Positions 9,117 to 17,020 of a stretch of 21,382 bases of DNA are shown one piece after another (the stretch's first letter is position 1; every line of letters starts with the position of its first letter). Position numbers and translations under genes: made by a program. This stretch comes from an uncultured Eubacteriales bacterium (lineage in GTDB: Bacteria > Bacillota > Clostridia > Christensenellales > Borkfalkiaceae). The notes beneath the pieces are model-generated. The model searched no databases, was not told the DNA's origin, and saw only the letters and a list, made by a program, of their open reading frames with translations. The DNA is taken from contig CAJLXC010000028.1 in assembly GCA_905210545.1 (NCBI GenBank), positions 1-21,382 on the forward strand, read 5' to 3'.

Positions 9117-9565
9117 CTGAAGTCGGCAAGGTGATAAAAACGGACGGCAGATACGCCACCGTGAGAATAGATAAAAGAGAAGAATGCGGCAAATGCGGAA
9201 TGTGTCTGTTTGCGCAGAACGCGTCTTTTACGGATATGCGCGCTCAAAATTTCGCAGGAGCGAAGCAAGGCGATTCGGTTATCGTCGAAAACGGGGGCGA
9301 CGCAAAGCTTATCGGTTCGTTGTTGCTGTTTTTAGTCCCGCTTATGCTTATAGGCGTTGCCGCAGCAATAAGTATTCTCGTAATAAAAAAAGAAATTTGG
9401 ATACTTTTGTTAAGTTTAATTTTTATCGTTTCGTGGTATACTATTTTAGGGTTTTTCGACAAAAAACTACGTAAAAAAGACAAATTTTGCGTCAAGGTCG
9501 TAAAAATCCTCGAAAAAGGAGAAAACGAAAATGATACAAATAACGGACAAAGCGGAGTATTATAA
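9113..9565 (+). CDS. RseC/SoxR-reducing-system family membrane protein
   Basis: This 150-residue protein has an N-terminal soluble part with a small beta-like domain (EVGKVIKTDGRYATVRID) and a cysteine cluster C25-x2-C28-x2-C31, two hydrophobic segments (about 66-90 and 95-115), and a charged tail. That layout, with a short pre-cluster domain, cysteine-rich motif and two helices, fits the RseC/MucC (SoxR-reducing) family, where the cysteines may bind an Fe-S centre or act in thiol exchange. The actual role in Bacillota is not established. The start overlaps the hisS stop by 4 bp, and its own 3' end overlaps the thioredoxin gene by 35 bp, so it is likely co-translated with a redox partner. Confidence 0.75.
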   Translation: MTEVGKVIKTDGRYATVRIDKREECGKCGMCLFAQNASFTDMRAQNFAGAKQGDSVIVENGGDAKLIGSLLLFLVPLMLIGVAAAISILVIKKEIWILLLSLIFIVSWYTILGFFDKKLRKKDKFCVKVVKILEKGENENDTNNGQSGVL

Positions 9566-9845
9566 GCAAATAAAAAGCTCGATTCCCGTCATTGCGGACT
9601 TTACCGCGGCGTGGTGCGCTTCGTGTAAAATGCAAAAGCACATTCTTGCCGAATTTGAGAACGGCTTGAAAGGAAAAATTAAAATCATAACGATAGACGT
9701 AGACGAAAACGCCGAACTTGCGGACGAGCTGGGAGTAAAAGTAATCCCTTCGCAGTTTGTTTACGATAAAGGCGTTCTTGCGGATAAAACGGCGGGGCTT
9801 TCTACAAAAGCCGCGCTTTCGGAAAAAGTGATTTATTATATATAA
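9531..9845 (+). CDS. Thioredoxin-fold protein with CASC active site
   Basis: The protein has 104 residues and a complete thioredoxin fold: a beta strand ending in ADFTAAWCASCK (C29-A-S-C32), a central strand KIITIDVDENAELADELGV, the cis-proline loop VIPSQ (P73), and a C-terminal helix. Classical thioredoxins have CGPC. A CASC pair with Ala-Ser between the cysteines should shift the redox potential and specificity, so this may be a dedicated reductant, not the general thioredoxin. AAAGGAG at 9515-9521 lies 9 bp before the ATG, inside the upstream RseC-like gene. The 35 bp overlap with that gene suggests a functional pair: a membrane cysteine-cluster protein with a soluble dithiol protein. There is no signal peptide, so it acts in the cytoplasm. 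Confidence 0.9.
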   Translation: MIQITDKAEYYKQIKSSIPVIADFTAAWCASCKMQKHILAEFENGLKGKIKIITIDVDENAELADELGVKVIPSQFVYDKGVLADKTAGLSTKAALSEKVIYYI

Positions 9846-9880
9846 CGCGGCGTTAAGCCGTTAGAATCAAGGAGTTACTA

Positions 9881-11131
9881 ATGATCGATTACAGCGGACT
9901 GAAAAGACAAGACCCCGAACTTTACGCGGGTATAAAAGGAGAACTCGAAAGACTCGGCGACAATATAGAGCTTATCGCGAGCGAGAACGTCGTATCGGAA
10001 AACGTTTTGCTTGCCGCGGGCAGCGTGCTTACGAATAAATATGCTGAAGGCTATCCCGCTCACAGATATTACGGCGGTTGCGAACACGTTGACGTGGTAG
10101 AAAACCTTGCGATTGCCCGTGCGAAAGAATTATTCGGGGCGGAACACGTAAACGTTCAGCCGCACAGCGGAGCGAATGCGAATTTCGCGGTGTTTTTCGC
10201 TGTGCTTTCACCGGGAGATACCGTAATGGGAATGAGCCTTGCGCACGGCGGGCATCTTACGCACGGCAGCCCCGTCGCCGTATCCGGTAAGTATTTTAAC
10301 GCCGTTCCTTACGGCGTGGACGAAACGGGTTATATCGATTACGACGAAATGCGCAGAATCGCGCTCGAAAACAAGCCTAAAATGATAGTTGCGGGCGCGT
10401 CTGCGTATCCGCGCGTTATAGATTTTGCAAAAATCAGAGAAATTTGCGACGAGGTCGGCGCATATATGATGGTAGACATCGCGCACGTGGCGGGGCTTGT
10501 CGCTGCGGGGTTGCATCCGTCGCCCGTGCCTTATGCGGATTTTGTAACGACTACCACGCATAAAACGCTTCGCGGACCGCGCGGCGGAATGATTATGTGC
10601 AAAGAAAAGTATGCGAAAATTATAGATAAAGCCGTATTCCCGGGGACGCAGGGCGGACCGCTTATGCATATAATCGCGGCAAAAGCGGCGGCGTTCGGAG
10701 AAGCGTTAAAACCGGAATTCAAAGAATATCAGCAAAACATTATAAAAAACGCCAAAGCAATGAGCAAAACGTTTATAAAAGGCGGCGTAAAGCTTGTTTC
10801 GGGCGGTACGGACAATCATCTTATGCTTATCGATCTGAGCGATAAAGACGTGACGGGCAAAGAGCTTGAAACGATGCTGGACGCGGTGCATATCACGGTA
10901 AATAAAAACGCCGTTCCGTTCGACAAGAGAAAACCGACGATAACGAGCGGTATAAGAATAGGAACGCCCGCGATAACCACCCGCGGCTTTAACGAAGACG
11001 ATTGCGTGAAAGTTGCCGAAGTAATTATAAAAATAATTAACGAAAAAGAGTCCGCTTTCGATTACGCAGCGAAAGAAGTGAAAAAACTAACTGAAAAATA
11101 TCCTCTCTATACGGGAATTTTTAAGGATTAA
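9881..11131 (+). CDS. glyA: Serine hydroxymethyltransferase
   Basis: GlyA interconverts serine and glycine with transfer of the hydroxymethyl carbon to tetrahydrofolate, giving the methylene-folate used by TrmFO upstream and by thymidylate and purine synthesis. The PLP lysine is K228 in TTTHKTLRGPRGG. Other signatures are IELIASENVVS, KYAEGYPAHRYYGG, NVQPHSGANAN, VDIAHVAGLVAAG and FPGTQGGP. The length of 416 residues is typical. AAGGAG at 9869-9874 precedes the ATG by 6 bp. It follows the thioredoxin by 35 bp and precedes asnA by 14 bp. Serine is also the precursor for the CysK reaction encoded further downstream. Confidence 0.98.
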   Translation: MIDYSGLKRQDPELYAGIKGELERLGDNIELIASENVVSENVLLAAGSVLTNKYAEGYPAHRYYGGCEHVDVVENLAIARAKELFGAEHVNVQPHSGANANFAVFFAVLSPGDTVMGMSLAHGGHLTHGSPVAVSGKYFNAVPYGVDETGYIDYDEMRRIALENKPKMIVAGASAYPRVIDFAKIREICDEVGAYMMVDIAHVAGLVAAGLHPSPVPYADFVTTTTHKTLRGPRGGMIMCKEKYAKIIDKAVFPGTQGGPLMHIIAAKAAAFGEALKPEFKEYQQNIIKNAKAMSKTFIKGGVKLVSGGTDNHLMLIDLSDKDVTGKELETMLDAVHITVNKNAVPFDKRKPTITSGIRIGTPAITTRGFNEDDCVKVAEVIIKIINEKESAFDYAAKEVKKLTEKYPLYTGIFKD

Positions 11132-11145
11132 AAGGAGAAAGACAA

Positions 11146-12141
11146 ATGAAATACAAATCGATACTGAGTCTTATCGAAACAGAAGTCGCGATAAAGTTTG
11201 TTAAAGATACTTTCGAAAAAGAACTTGCGCGCGCGCTTAATCTTACCCGTGTTTCCGCGCCGCTTTTCGTAGATCCCGAAACGGGGCTGAACGATAACTT
11301 AAACGGTTACGAGAGGGCAGTTTCTTTCGACGTGAAAGCCCTCGGAGAAAATTCTAAGGTAGAAATAGTGCAATCCCTTGCAAAATGGAAGAGAATGGCA
11401 CTCGCTAAATACGGATTTAAGACGGGAAGGGGCTTATACACGGATATGAACGCAATCCGTCGCGACGAAGATTTAGACGAGGTTCATTCCGTATACGTAG
11501 ACCAGTGGGACTGGGAAAAAATTATCACAAGAGAAGACAGAAGATTGCCGTATCTTAAAAATACGGTAAAATCCATATATAAAGTTTTTCTCAAAACGTT
11601 GCGCGCGGTGGGCAAAAAGTACCCCGAACTGACCGACGATTATCTTCCCGATAAAATAACTTTTATTTCTACCGAAGAACTTGAAAAAAACTACCCGAAC
11701 AAAACGAGAAAAGACCGCGAAAAAGCGATTTGCAAAGAATGCGGCGCGGTGTTCGTTTATCGTATAGGCTGGGATTTATCCGACGGTATGCCGCACGACG
11801 GCAGAGCCGCCGACTACGACGACTGGAAACTTAACGGCGATATAATTTTATGGAATCCGGTTTTGAATAACGCGTTTGAAATCTCTTCTATGGGAATAAG
11901 AGTAGACGAGAAATCTCTTGTCAGACAACTCAATAAACGCCGCGAATCGTGGAAGCTTGGCAATCCGTATTGCGAAGGTGTTTTACATAACGAGCTTCCG
12001 CTGACGATAGGCGGAGGTATAGGTCAGTCAAGGCTTTGTATGTACCTATTAAAGAAAGCGCATATAGGAGAAGTTCAGGCTTCCGTCTGGCCGCAAAAAA
12101 TTATAAAAGAAAACGAAGAAAAAGGAATTTTCTTATTGTGA
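11146..12141 (+). CDS. asnA: Aspartate--ammonia ligase (ammonia-dependent asparagine synthetase)
   Basis: AsnA makes asparagine from aspartate, ammonia and ATP through an aspartyl-AMP intermediate. Its fold is that of a class II tRNA-synthetase catalytic core, without any tRNA-binding domain. The 331-residue protein matches the family from end to end: VDPETGLNDNLNGYERAVSF, QSLAKWKRMALAKYGF, YTDMNAIRRDE, HSVYVDQWDWEK, WNPVLNNAFEISSMGIRVD and LPLTIGGGIGQSR. The length fits the roughly 330 of the family. A strong AAAGGAGAA lies before the ATG. The stop overlaps the GTG start of tcdA by 4 bp (GTGA). Confidence 0.97.
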   Translation: MKYKSILSLIETEVAIKFVKDTFEKELARALNLTRVSAPLFVDPETGLNDNLNGYERAVSFDVKALGENSKVEIVQSLAKWKRMALAKYGFKTGRGLYTDMNAIRRDEDLDEVHSVYVDQWDWEKIITREDRRLPYLKNTVKSIYKVFLKTLRAVGKKYPELTDDYLPDKITFISTEELEKNYPNKTRKDREKAICKECGAVFVYRIGWDLSDGMPHDGRAADYDDWKLNGDIILWNPVLNNAFEISSMGIRVDEKSLVRQLNKRRESWKLGNPYCEGVLHNELPLTIGGGIGQSRLCMYLLKKAHIGEVQASVWPQKIIKENEEKGIFLL

Positions 12142-12854
12142 AAAACGCTTTTTTGCGGAACAGACTGCTTATCGGAGGTAAAGCTGCAGACGAGCTCTCG
12201 CGGCGGTCGGTTGCGTTGTTCGGTATAGGCGGCGTAGGAGGTTTTGCCGCAGAAGCTTTATGCCGCGCGGGTATAGGCAAAATTGCGCTGTTCGATAACG
12301 ATACGGTAGACGAAACAAATCTCAACCGTCAGATTATATCAAACGCTTCCGTTATAGGAGAAGATAAAACCGAGCTTGCCGCCAAAAGGCTGAAATCCAT
12401 AAATCCGCTTTTAATAACGGAAGAACACAAGGTTTTTTATCTGCCCGAAAACGCAGATGAGTTCGATCTGAAGCGATACGATTACATAATAGACGCCGTG
12501 GATACGGTAACGGCAAAAATCGAAATAATAAAACGCGCCAAAGCCGCAGGCGTTCCCGTGATTTCCTGTATGGGAACGGGCGGTAAAACCGATATAACCG
12601 CGCTGCGCGTTGCGGATATAAAAAAGACTTCCGTTTGTCGACTCGCAAATGTTATGAGGAGAGAGCTTAAAGCGCGAAACATTTCGGACGTGAAAGTCGT
12701 CTATTCTACCGAAACGGCAATAAAGCCGCTTGCTTCGGGCGAAAACGCGGGCGTTATTCCTTCTATGATTTTCGTGCCTGCCGCCGCGGGACTTATGCTC
12801 GCGAGAGAAGTCGTTTTCGATCTGATAAAAAATTGTTCCGATAAAATTGACTAG
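12138..12854 (+). CDS. tcdA: tRNA threonylcarbamoyladenosine dehydratase (TcdA/CsdL, ThiF-like E1)
   Basis: TcdA uses ATP to turn threonylcarbamoyladenosine at tRNA position 37 into its cyclic form. The protein has the E1/ThiF Rossmann nucleotide site (VALFGIGGVGGFAAEAL), the acidic FDNDTVDETNLNRQI block, and CMGTGGKTD followed by VADIKKTSVCRLANVMRREL, which is the TcdA/CsdL signature and separates it from MoeB or ThiF. I place the start at the GTG at 12138 (238 residues), because the match to the family begins at FLRNRLLIGG. An open frame reaching back to 12036 reads asnA out of frame. AAAGGA at 12121-12126 serves as ribosome binding site. It is translationally coupled to asnA. No partner cysteine desulfurase (CsdA/CsdE) gene is nearby. 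Confidence 0.92.
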   Translation: MKNAFLRNRLLIGGKAADELSRRSVALFGIGGVGGFAAEALCRAGIGKIALFDNDTVDETNLNRQIISNASVIGEDKTELAAKRLKSINPLLITEEHKVFYLPENADEFDLKRYDYIIDAVDTVTAKIEIIKRAKAAGVPVISCMGTGGKTDITALRVADIKKTSVCRLANVMRRELKARNISDVKVVYSTETAIKPLASGENAGVIPSMIFVPAAAGLMLAREVVFDLIKNCSDKID

Positions 12855-12896
12855 GATTTAAAGTCGGTCGAAAAAACAAATTAAAAGGTGAAGAAT

Positions 12897-13433
12897 ATGA
12901 AATTTTTGATAGCTTCCGACGTACACGGTTCAGGTTATTACGCGGAAAAACTCGTCGAAAGAATGAAAGAAGAAAAGGCAGATAAAATGATTCTTTTGGG
13001 CGACGTATATAATCACGGTCCGAGAAATCCGCTGCCGAAGGATTACGCGCCTATGAAGGTTGCCGAAATTCTTAATTCCGTAAAAAGCGATCTTATAGTA
13101 CTAAAAGGAAATTGCGATTCTCAGGTAGATAACCTTATTTCCGAGTTCGATTTTATAGAAGACGCCGTGATCGTTTCCGGAAAAAAAACCGTTTTTTTAA
13201 CGCACGGACACGCTTATAATAAAGATCAAAAACCAAAAACCGCGTTCGATGCAGTCGTTTACGGACATTTTCATACGGGTTTTATAGAAAAAAGCGGAGA
13301 TACCGTATTTGTAAACTGCGGTTCCGTATCTCTTCCCAAAAACGGAACGCCAAACAGCTACGTCGTTCTTGAAAACGGAACGATCGTTTTAAAAACTATA
13401 AACGGCGACGTGATAGATTCGATTAAATTGTAA
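12897..13433 (+). CDS. yfcE: YfcE-type metallophosphodiesterase
   Basis: This is a calcineurin-like phosphodiesterase with two metals, of the YfcE/MJ0936 type, which cleaves artificial phosphodiesters; the natural substrate is unknown. All metal-ligand motifs are seen: SDVHG, GDVYNHGPRN, GNCD, THGH and GHFH. The close likeness to E. coli YfcE over DVYNHGPRNPLPKDYAPMKV and VNCGSVSLPKNGTPNSYVVL suggests the YfcE subgroup. I choose the ATG at 12897 (178 residues, MKFLIASD), because AAAGGTG at 12884-12890 is then the ribosome binding site; the GTG at 12888 would lie inside it. It starts 42 bp after tcdA and closes the long co-directional run. Confidence 0.93.
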   Translation: MKFLIASDVHGSGYYAEKLVERMKEEKADKMILLGDVYNHGPRNPLPKDYAPMKVAEILNSVKSDLIVLKGNCDSQVDNLISEFDFIEDAVIVSGKKTVFLTHGHAYNKDQKPKTAFDAVVYGHFHTGFIEKSGDTVFVNCGSVSLPKNGTPNSYVVLENGTIVLKTINGDVIDSIKL

Positions 13434-13453
13434 ATACGTCTTAAAATAAAATC

Positions 13454-13531
13454 AGGCGTACGCCTTTTTCGCATTGAAAATGCGAAAAAACGATAATTAT
13501 CGGCTTTAATACTTCGCAATTGCGAAGTATT
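13454..13531. repeat. Stack of four adjacent palindromes
   Basis: In 78 bases there are four separate inverted repeats, end to end: AGGCGTACGCCT (13454-13465, perfect); arms TTTTTCGCATT and AATGCGAAAAA around a 3-base loop (13465-13489, perfect); CGATAATTATCG (13491-13502, perfect); and a perfect 24-base palindrome (13508-13531, half-site AATACTTCGCAA). Two of them share the core TTCGCA. The first, followed by five T, could be a weak terminator for the yfcE gene, but the second has T before and A after its stem and cannot be one in either direction. This arrangement is like REP/ERIC-type intergenic repeats. It lies between yfcE and the ABC transporter, just before the transporter's ribosome binding site. 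Confidence 0.9.
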
Positions 13532-13554
13532 GTGATAAAAAAAGGAGAATTAAA

Positions 13555-16500
13555 ATGATTGAAGTAAAAAATCTGGTAAAGGTTTATTCAACCAAAGGCG
13601 GCGTAACGGTTCGTGCGCTTGACGACGTATCCGTAAAATTCCCCGAAAAAGGAATGGTGTTTCTGCTCGGTCGAAGCGGTTCCGGTAAATCTACGCTTTT
13701 AAACGTTGCCGGCGGGTTAGATCGCCCGGACAGCGGCGAGGTTATAGTCAAGGGCAGAAGCAGCAAAGACTTTTCGTCTTCTGATTTCGACAGTTACAGA
13801 AATACCTGCGTAGGCTTCGTGTTTCAGGAATATAATATATTAAACGAATTCACGATAGAACAAAATATTGCGCTCGCGTTGCAGTTGCAGAATAAAAAGA
13901 ACGATAAAGCCGCGGTAAACGCGCTCTTAGAGCAAGTCGATTTAAAAGGCTTCGGTAAAAGAAAGCCTAATACTTTATCGGGCGGTCAGAAACAAAGGGT
14001 TGCCATTGCCCGCGCGCTCATTAAAGAGCCGGAAATAATAATGGCAGACGAGCCTACCGGCGCGCTCGATTCTAATACGGGCAAACAGGTGCTTGACACT
14101 CTTAAAAAACTGTCCGAAACCAAGCTCGTTATTATCGTATCTCACGACAGAGAATTTGCGGAATATTATGCAGACCGTATTATCGAGCTTAAAGACGGCA
14201 AGATTTTAGAAGACGTAACCAAGAATTATTCTAAACCCGAAACCGTCAGCGAGAACGTTCAGCTCGTTTCGGAAGATACCATCAGCGTTAAAAATGCGGA
14301 AAACATTACCGAAGCGGACGTTAAAAACATAGTCGCTATGCTTAAAAAGAACGGCGGTGAAGCGATAATCACCGCTAACAAGCACGAGCTTAAAGACGTA
14401 AAAAGAGCGTGTAAAATAAACGAGGACGGGTCTAAAGAATCGTTTAAGGAAACAAAAGAAGTAAAGATTAAAGAATACGACGGCAAAAAGACTAAATTCA
14501 TTAAGTCGAGATTGCCCGCGTCGCACGCGTTCAAGATCGGCGCGAGCGGTCTTAAAACCAAACCGATAAGGCTTATTTTTACTATTCTTTTGTCCGTCGT
14601 GGCGTTTGCAATGTTCGGCATTGTTTCTACGTTTATGCTTTACGACGAAAACTATTCCATTTCTTCCGCTTTGCAGGAAGCGAATTATCCTACGGCGGCT
14701 CTTAAAAACAACTATAAATACAGATACGAAAACGTCGTGGCCAATCTGCGCGACGGGACGACCAAAGTAGATTACAGCAGCGAACAAACTCAACAAACAA
14801 TGTTTGCCGCAAGCGATTTAGCAGAGCTTAATAAAAACGACGTGGGGCTTAATTTTGCGGGAGTATTCGGACTTTCTGATTCATTGTGGGACTCTTCGGA
14901 TCTTCCGATGGGCATAAGTTTTTCTAAAAACGAAGATTATTATCCTCGCACGAGTTTCAGCGGGTTTTCCGATTGCGGAGAAAAATTCCTTACGGATAAC
15001 GGCTTTACTTTAAAAAGCGGGAAATATCCTGTCGCTTCCGACGAAATAGCCGTTTCGCAATATGCCGACGACGCTTTTACCAAATCCAAAAACAAGAGTA
15101 TCCTCGGCGAGACGCTCGAATTCAAAACGTTCAGCTATAGCGGCGACGGCACGTTAAAGCTTAAAGTCGTAGGCGTTTATGACGTAGGGGAAATAGATAG
15201 TAAATACGACGAGCTTAAAAACAGCGTTAACGCTAACGAGCTTACCAAAAAAGAACAGGAAAACAGACAAAAACTTATCAATTCTCTTTCCGATATGTTA
15301 AAGACGAGTTTTTATACCGTCGCGTTCGTGTCAGATGATTTTTACGATGCAAACGTTTCGCAAACCGGAAACCGCAACGAATATAGCAACAACGTGAATC
15401 CCGCCTACGTGAGCGGCATAATGAAAAGTAATTCCGAAATTAAAGAAACAGTCGATAAAAACAGCGGCAGTTCTTTTTATACGGATACCATCGTAAAAAG
15501 GAATGGGGGAGCGTTTGTTTTCTACGATAAAGACGGCAACGAATCTTCCGTCACTGCGGAAACTCTATCTCTCGGAGAAACCGAAATCTACGCGCCGTAC
15601 AGAGATAATACAGATGATTATATATATGCATTGCGTAATATGTATAATAGCGCGTCGTCTGATTTCTATAATATTGCAAATACTATTTTGAACAACGTGT
15701 TGCCGGAAAAACAGAGCGAAATCGATTATGATAAACTTGTAAAAGAGGATTTAACGATTTATAGTAGTTATAATAACTATTTCTCTCCGAAAGACGAAGC
15801 TCAGCGCGCTGATATTAAAAGAAGTTACGGCAGGCTTAAAGAAGTATACGATAAACGCGCGGATTATTTAGATCCTTCTATGCTTGATTATATCGAAAAC
15901 AACTACAAGGTCGATTTCGATTACGTTGTCGGCAACGAAGAAGCCGACGTGTTATTAAATTCTATTATCAAAGCTGCTAAAATTGGAGTGAACGGGTTAA
16001 GCAAAACGGAAAAAACCGCTATAAAATCTGCTGTAGAAAATGATTACGTGAACGTTACCGGCGATGAATACGGATTTAAAGCGGACGCATCGCAACTTAA
16101 ATATTATTATAAAAATTATAACGGCACGTCAGGCGAGTTTACCGTAAAAGGATATTTTTCTTTTGCCGGCGGCGGAGAGCCTTACGATATAATTGTATCC
16201 GATTCGTTTATAGCGAATTATTCGTCTTCTTCGGAATATAATTTCAATTGTTCTTCCACTAACTATCGCGCTCCGAAAGACTTGAAGTATAAAACGCTTA
16301 TTACAAGAACGGATAATACGCAGGAGCAGATTTCGTTTATGCTTAAAGGCGACGACACGCGTGACGTTGCGAGATCCGTCGATAACGAAGTATACGAAGG
16401 CTTGCAGATGTTTATATCTTTAATCAAAGATATGAACAAGGTTTTCCTTATAGTCGGTTGCGTTGTCGGCGCGCTTGCCGCTCTGATGCTCTTAAACTTC

Positions 16501-16842
16501 ATATCTGCGTCTATCAGCGCAAAACGCAAAGAAATCGGTATTCTTCGCGCTGTCGGGGCGAGGGGAACAGACGTGTTTAAGATTTTCTTTGCGGAAGCTT
16601 TCATTATCGCAATGATATGTTTCATTCTCGCTTCCGTCATTGCGGGTTATGTGTGCGGCGTTATAAACAACACGCTGACTTCCGCAACGGTTGCGATTCC
16701 TATGTCAAAGCTTCTCGATTTCAATGTCGTCAACGTAGGACTGATACTTGCTATTTCGCTCTTCGTGTCGGCAATAGCAACATTCTTCCCGGTGCTTTCG
16801 GCTTCTAAAAAGCCTCCGGTAGAAAGCATAAGGGCTTTATAA
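13555..16842 (+). CDS. MacB-like fused ABC transporter (ATPase plus FtsX-type permease) with large external domain
   Basis: A single 1095-residue protein joins an ABC ATPase to a permease. The ATPase (1-220) has Walker A GRSGSGKST (39-47), the Q-loop (Q91), signature LSGGQKQR (141-148), Walker B IIMADE and H-loop H198, of the LolD/MacB type. A charged cytoplasmic linker (about 221-335) leads to the first membrane helix (about 339-361). A soluble outside region of about 600 residues follows (about 362-960), rich in Asp, Asn, Ser and Tyr. The FtsX-type end has three helices (about 962-984, 1010-1036, 1059-1081) with KRKEIGILRAVGA and ends in PPVESIRAL. The topology is MacB/BceB-like, but the outside domain is far larger. 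No two-component system or partner permease lies nearby. The substrate is unknown; such proteins act in export, peptide resistance or mechanotransmission. AAAAGGAG precedes the ATG. Confidence 0.9.
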   Translation: MIEVKNLVKVYSTKGGVTVRALDDVSVKFPEKGMVFLLGRSGSGKSTLLNVAGGLDRPDSGEVIVKGRSSKDFSSSDFDSYRNTCVGFVFQEYNILNEFTIEQNIALALQLQNKKNDKAAVNALLEQVDLKGFGKRKPNTLSGGQKQRVAIARALIKEPEIIMADEPTGALDSNTGKQVLDTLKKLSETKLVIIVSHDREFAEYYADRIIELKDGKILEDVTKNYSKPETVSENVQLVSEDTISVKNAENITEADVKNIVAMLKKNGGEAIITANKHELKDVKRACKINEDGSKESFKETKEVKIKEYDGKKTKFIKSRLPASHAFKIGASGLKTKPIRLIFTILLSVVAFAMFGIVSTFMLYDENYSISSALQEANYPTAALKNNYKYRYENVVANLRDGTTKVDYSSEQTQQTMFAASDLAELNKNDVGLNFAGVFGLSDSLWDSSDLPMGISFSKNEDYYPRTSFSGFSDCGEKFLTDNGFTLKSGKYPVASDEIAVSQYADDAFTKSKNKSILGETLEFKTFSYSGDGTLKLKVVGVYDVGEIDSKYDELKNSVNANELTKKEQENRQKLINSLSDMLKTSFYTVAFVSDDFYDANVSQTGNRNEYSNNVNPAYVSGIMKSNSEIKETVDKNSGSSFYTDTIVKRNGGAFVFYDKDGNESSVTAETLSLGETEIYAPYRDNTDDYIYALRNMYNSASSDFYNIANTILNNVLPEKQSEIDYDKLVKEDLTIYSSYNNYFSPKDEAQRADIKRSYGRLKEVYDKRADYLDPSMLDYIENNYKVDFDYVVGNEEADVLLNSIIKAAKIGVNGLSKTEKTAIKSAVENDYVNVTGDEYGFKADASQLKYYYKNYNGTSGEFTVKGYFSFAGGGEPYDIIVSDSFIANYSSSSEYNFNCSSTNYRAPKDLKYKTLITRTDNTQEQISFMLKGDDTRDVARSVDNEVYEGLQMFISLIKDMNKVFLIVGCVVGALAALMLLNFISASISAKRKEIGILRAVGARGTDVFKIFFAEAFIIAMICFILASVIAGYVCGVINNTLTSATVAIPMSKLLDFNVVNVGLILAISLFVSAIATFFPVLSASKKPPVESIRAL

Positions 16843-16854
16843 AAACTTGATATA

Positions 16855-16900
16855 AACGTTAGACGGGAAAAGCAATAAAAAGCTTTTCCCGTTTAACGTT
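16855..16900 (+). terminator. Long hairpin after the ABC transporter gene
   Basis: Two 19-base arms (16855-16873 and 16882-16900) pair with one G-U wobble around an 8-base A-rich loop. The inner part GACGGGAAAAGC / GCTTTTCCCGTT looks like an intrinsic terminator, but there is no clear T run after the full stem. It starts 13 bases after the transporter stop and isolates it from the cysK promoter. Confidence 0.65.
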
Positions 16901-16936
16901 AAAAACACGATAAAATTATTTTTTATGTTTTTTTGC

Positions 16937-16965
16937 TTGACGAATAAAAAATTTTGTATTATAAT
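16937..16965 (+). promoter_or_regulatory. Sigma-A type promoter of cysK
   Basis: TTGACG at 16937-16942 and TATAAT at 16960-16965 are separated by 17 bp, nearly the housekeeping consensus. The start point would fall at about 16972, leaving a leader of about 49 bases before cysK. Confidence 0.85.
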
Positions 16966-16972
16966 TCTAATA

Positions 16973-16991
16973 ACCTATTAAATAAGTAGGT
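16973..16991. promoter_or_regulatory. Inverted-repeat operator, likely for the Rrf2 regulator
   Basis: ACCTA (16973-16977) and TAGGT (16987-16991) form an inverted repeat centred on 16982, with further matching positions inside. It begins at the expected transcription start, where a bound repressor would block the promoter. The shape is like the A+T-rich dyads used by IscR and CymR. The Rrf2 gene in the same unit makes it the natural candidate. That link is inferred. Confidence 0.55.
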
Positions 16992-17020
16992 AAATAGACT
17001 ATAAAAAAGGAGAAAAGATT

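Noticed and set aside
9842..9863. Small hairpin between thioredoxin and glyA
   Set aside because: The stem has a two-base bulge and no T run; likely chance in a short operon gap.
12036..12137. 34-codon N-terminal extension of the TcdA frame
   Set aside because: It overlaps the well-conserved asnA end out of frame, and family likeness begins only after the GTG at 12138.
13474..13502. TTGAAA ... TTATCG as a promoter for the ABC transporter
   Set aside because: The -10 box is poor and both parts lie inside palindromes, so base matches there are not informative.
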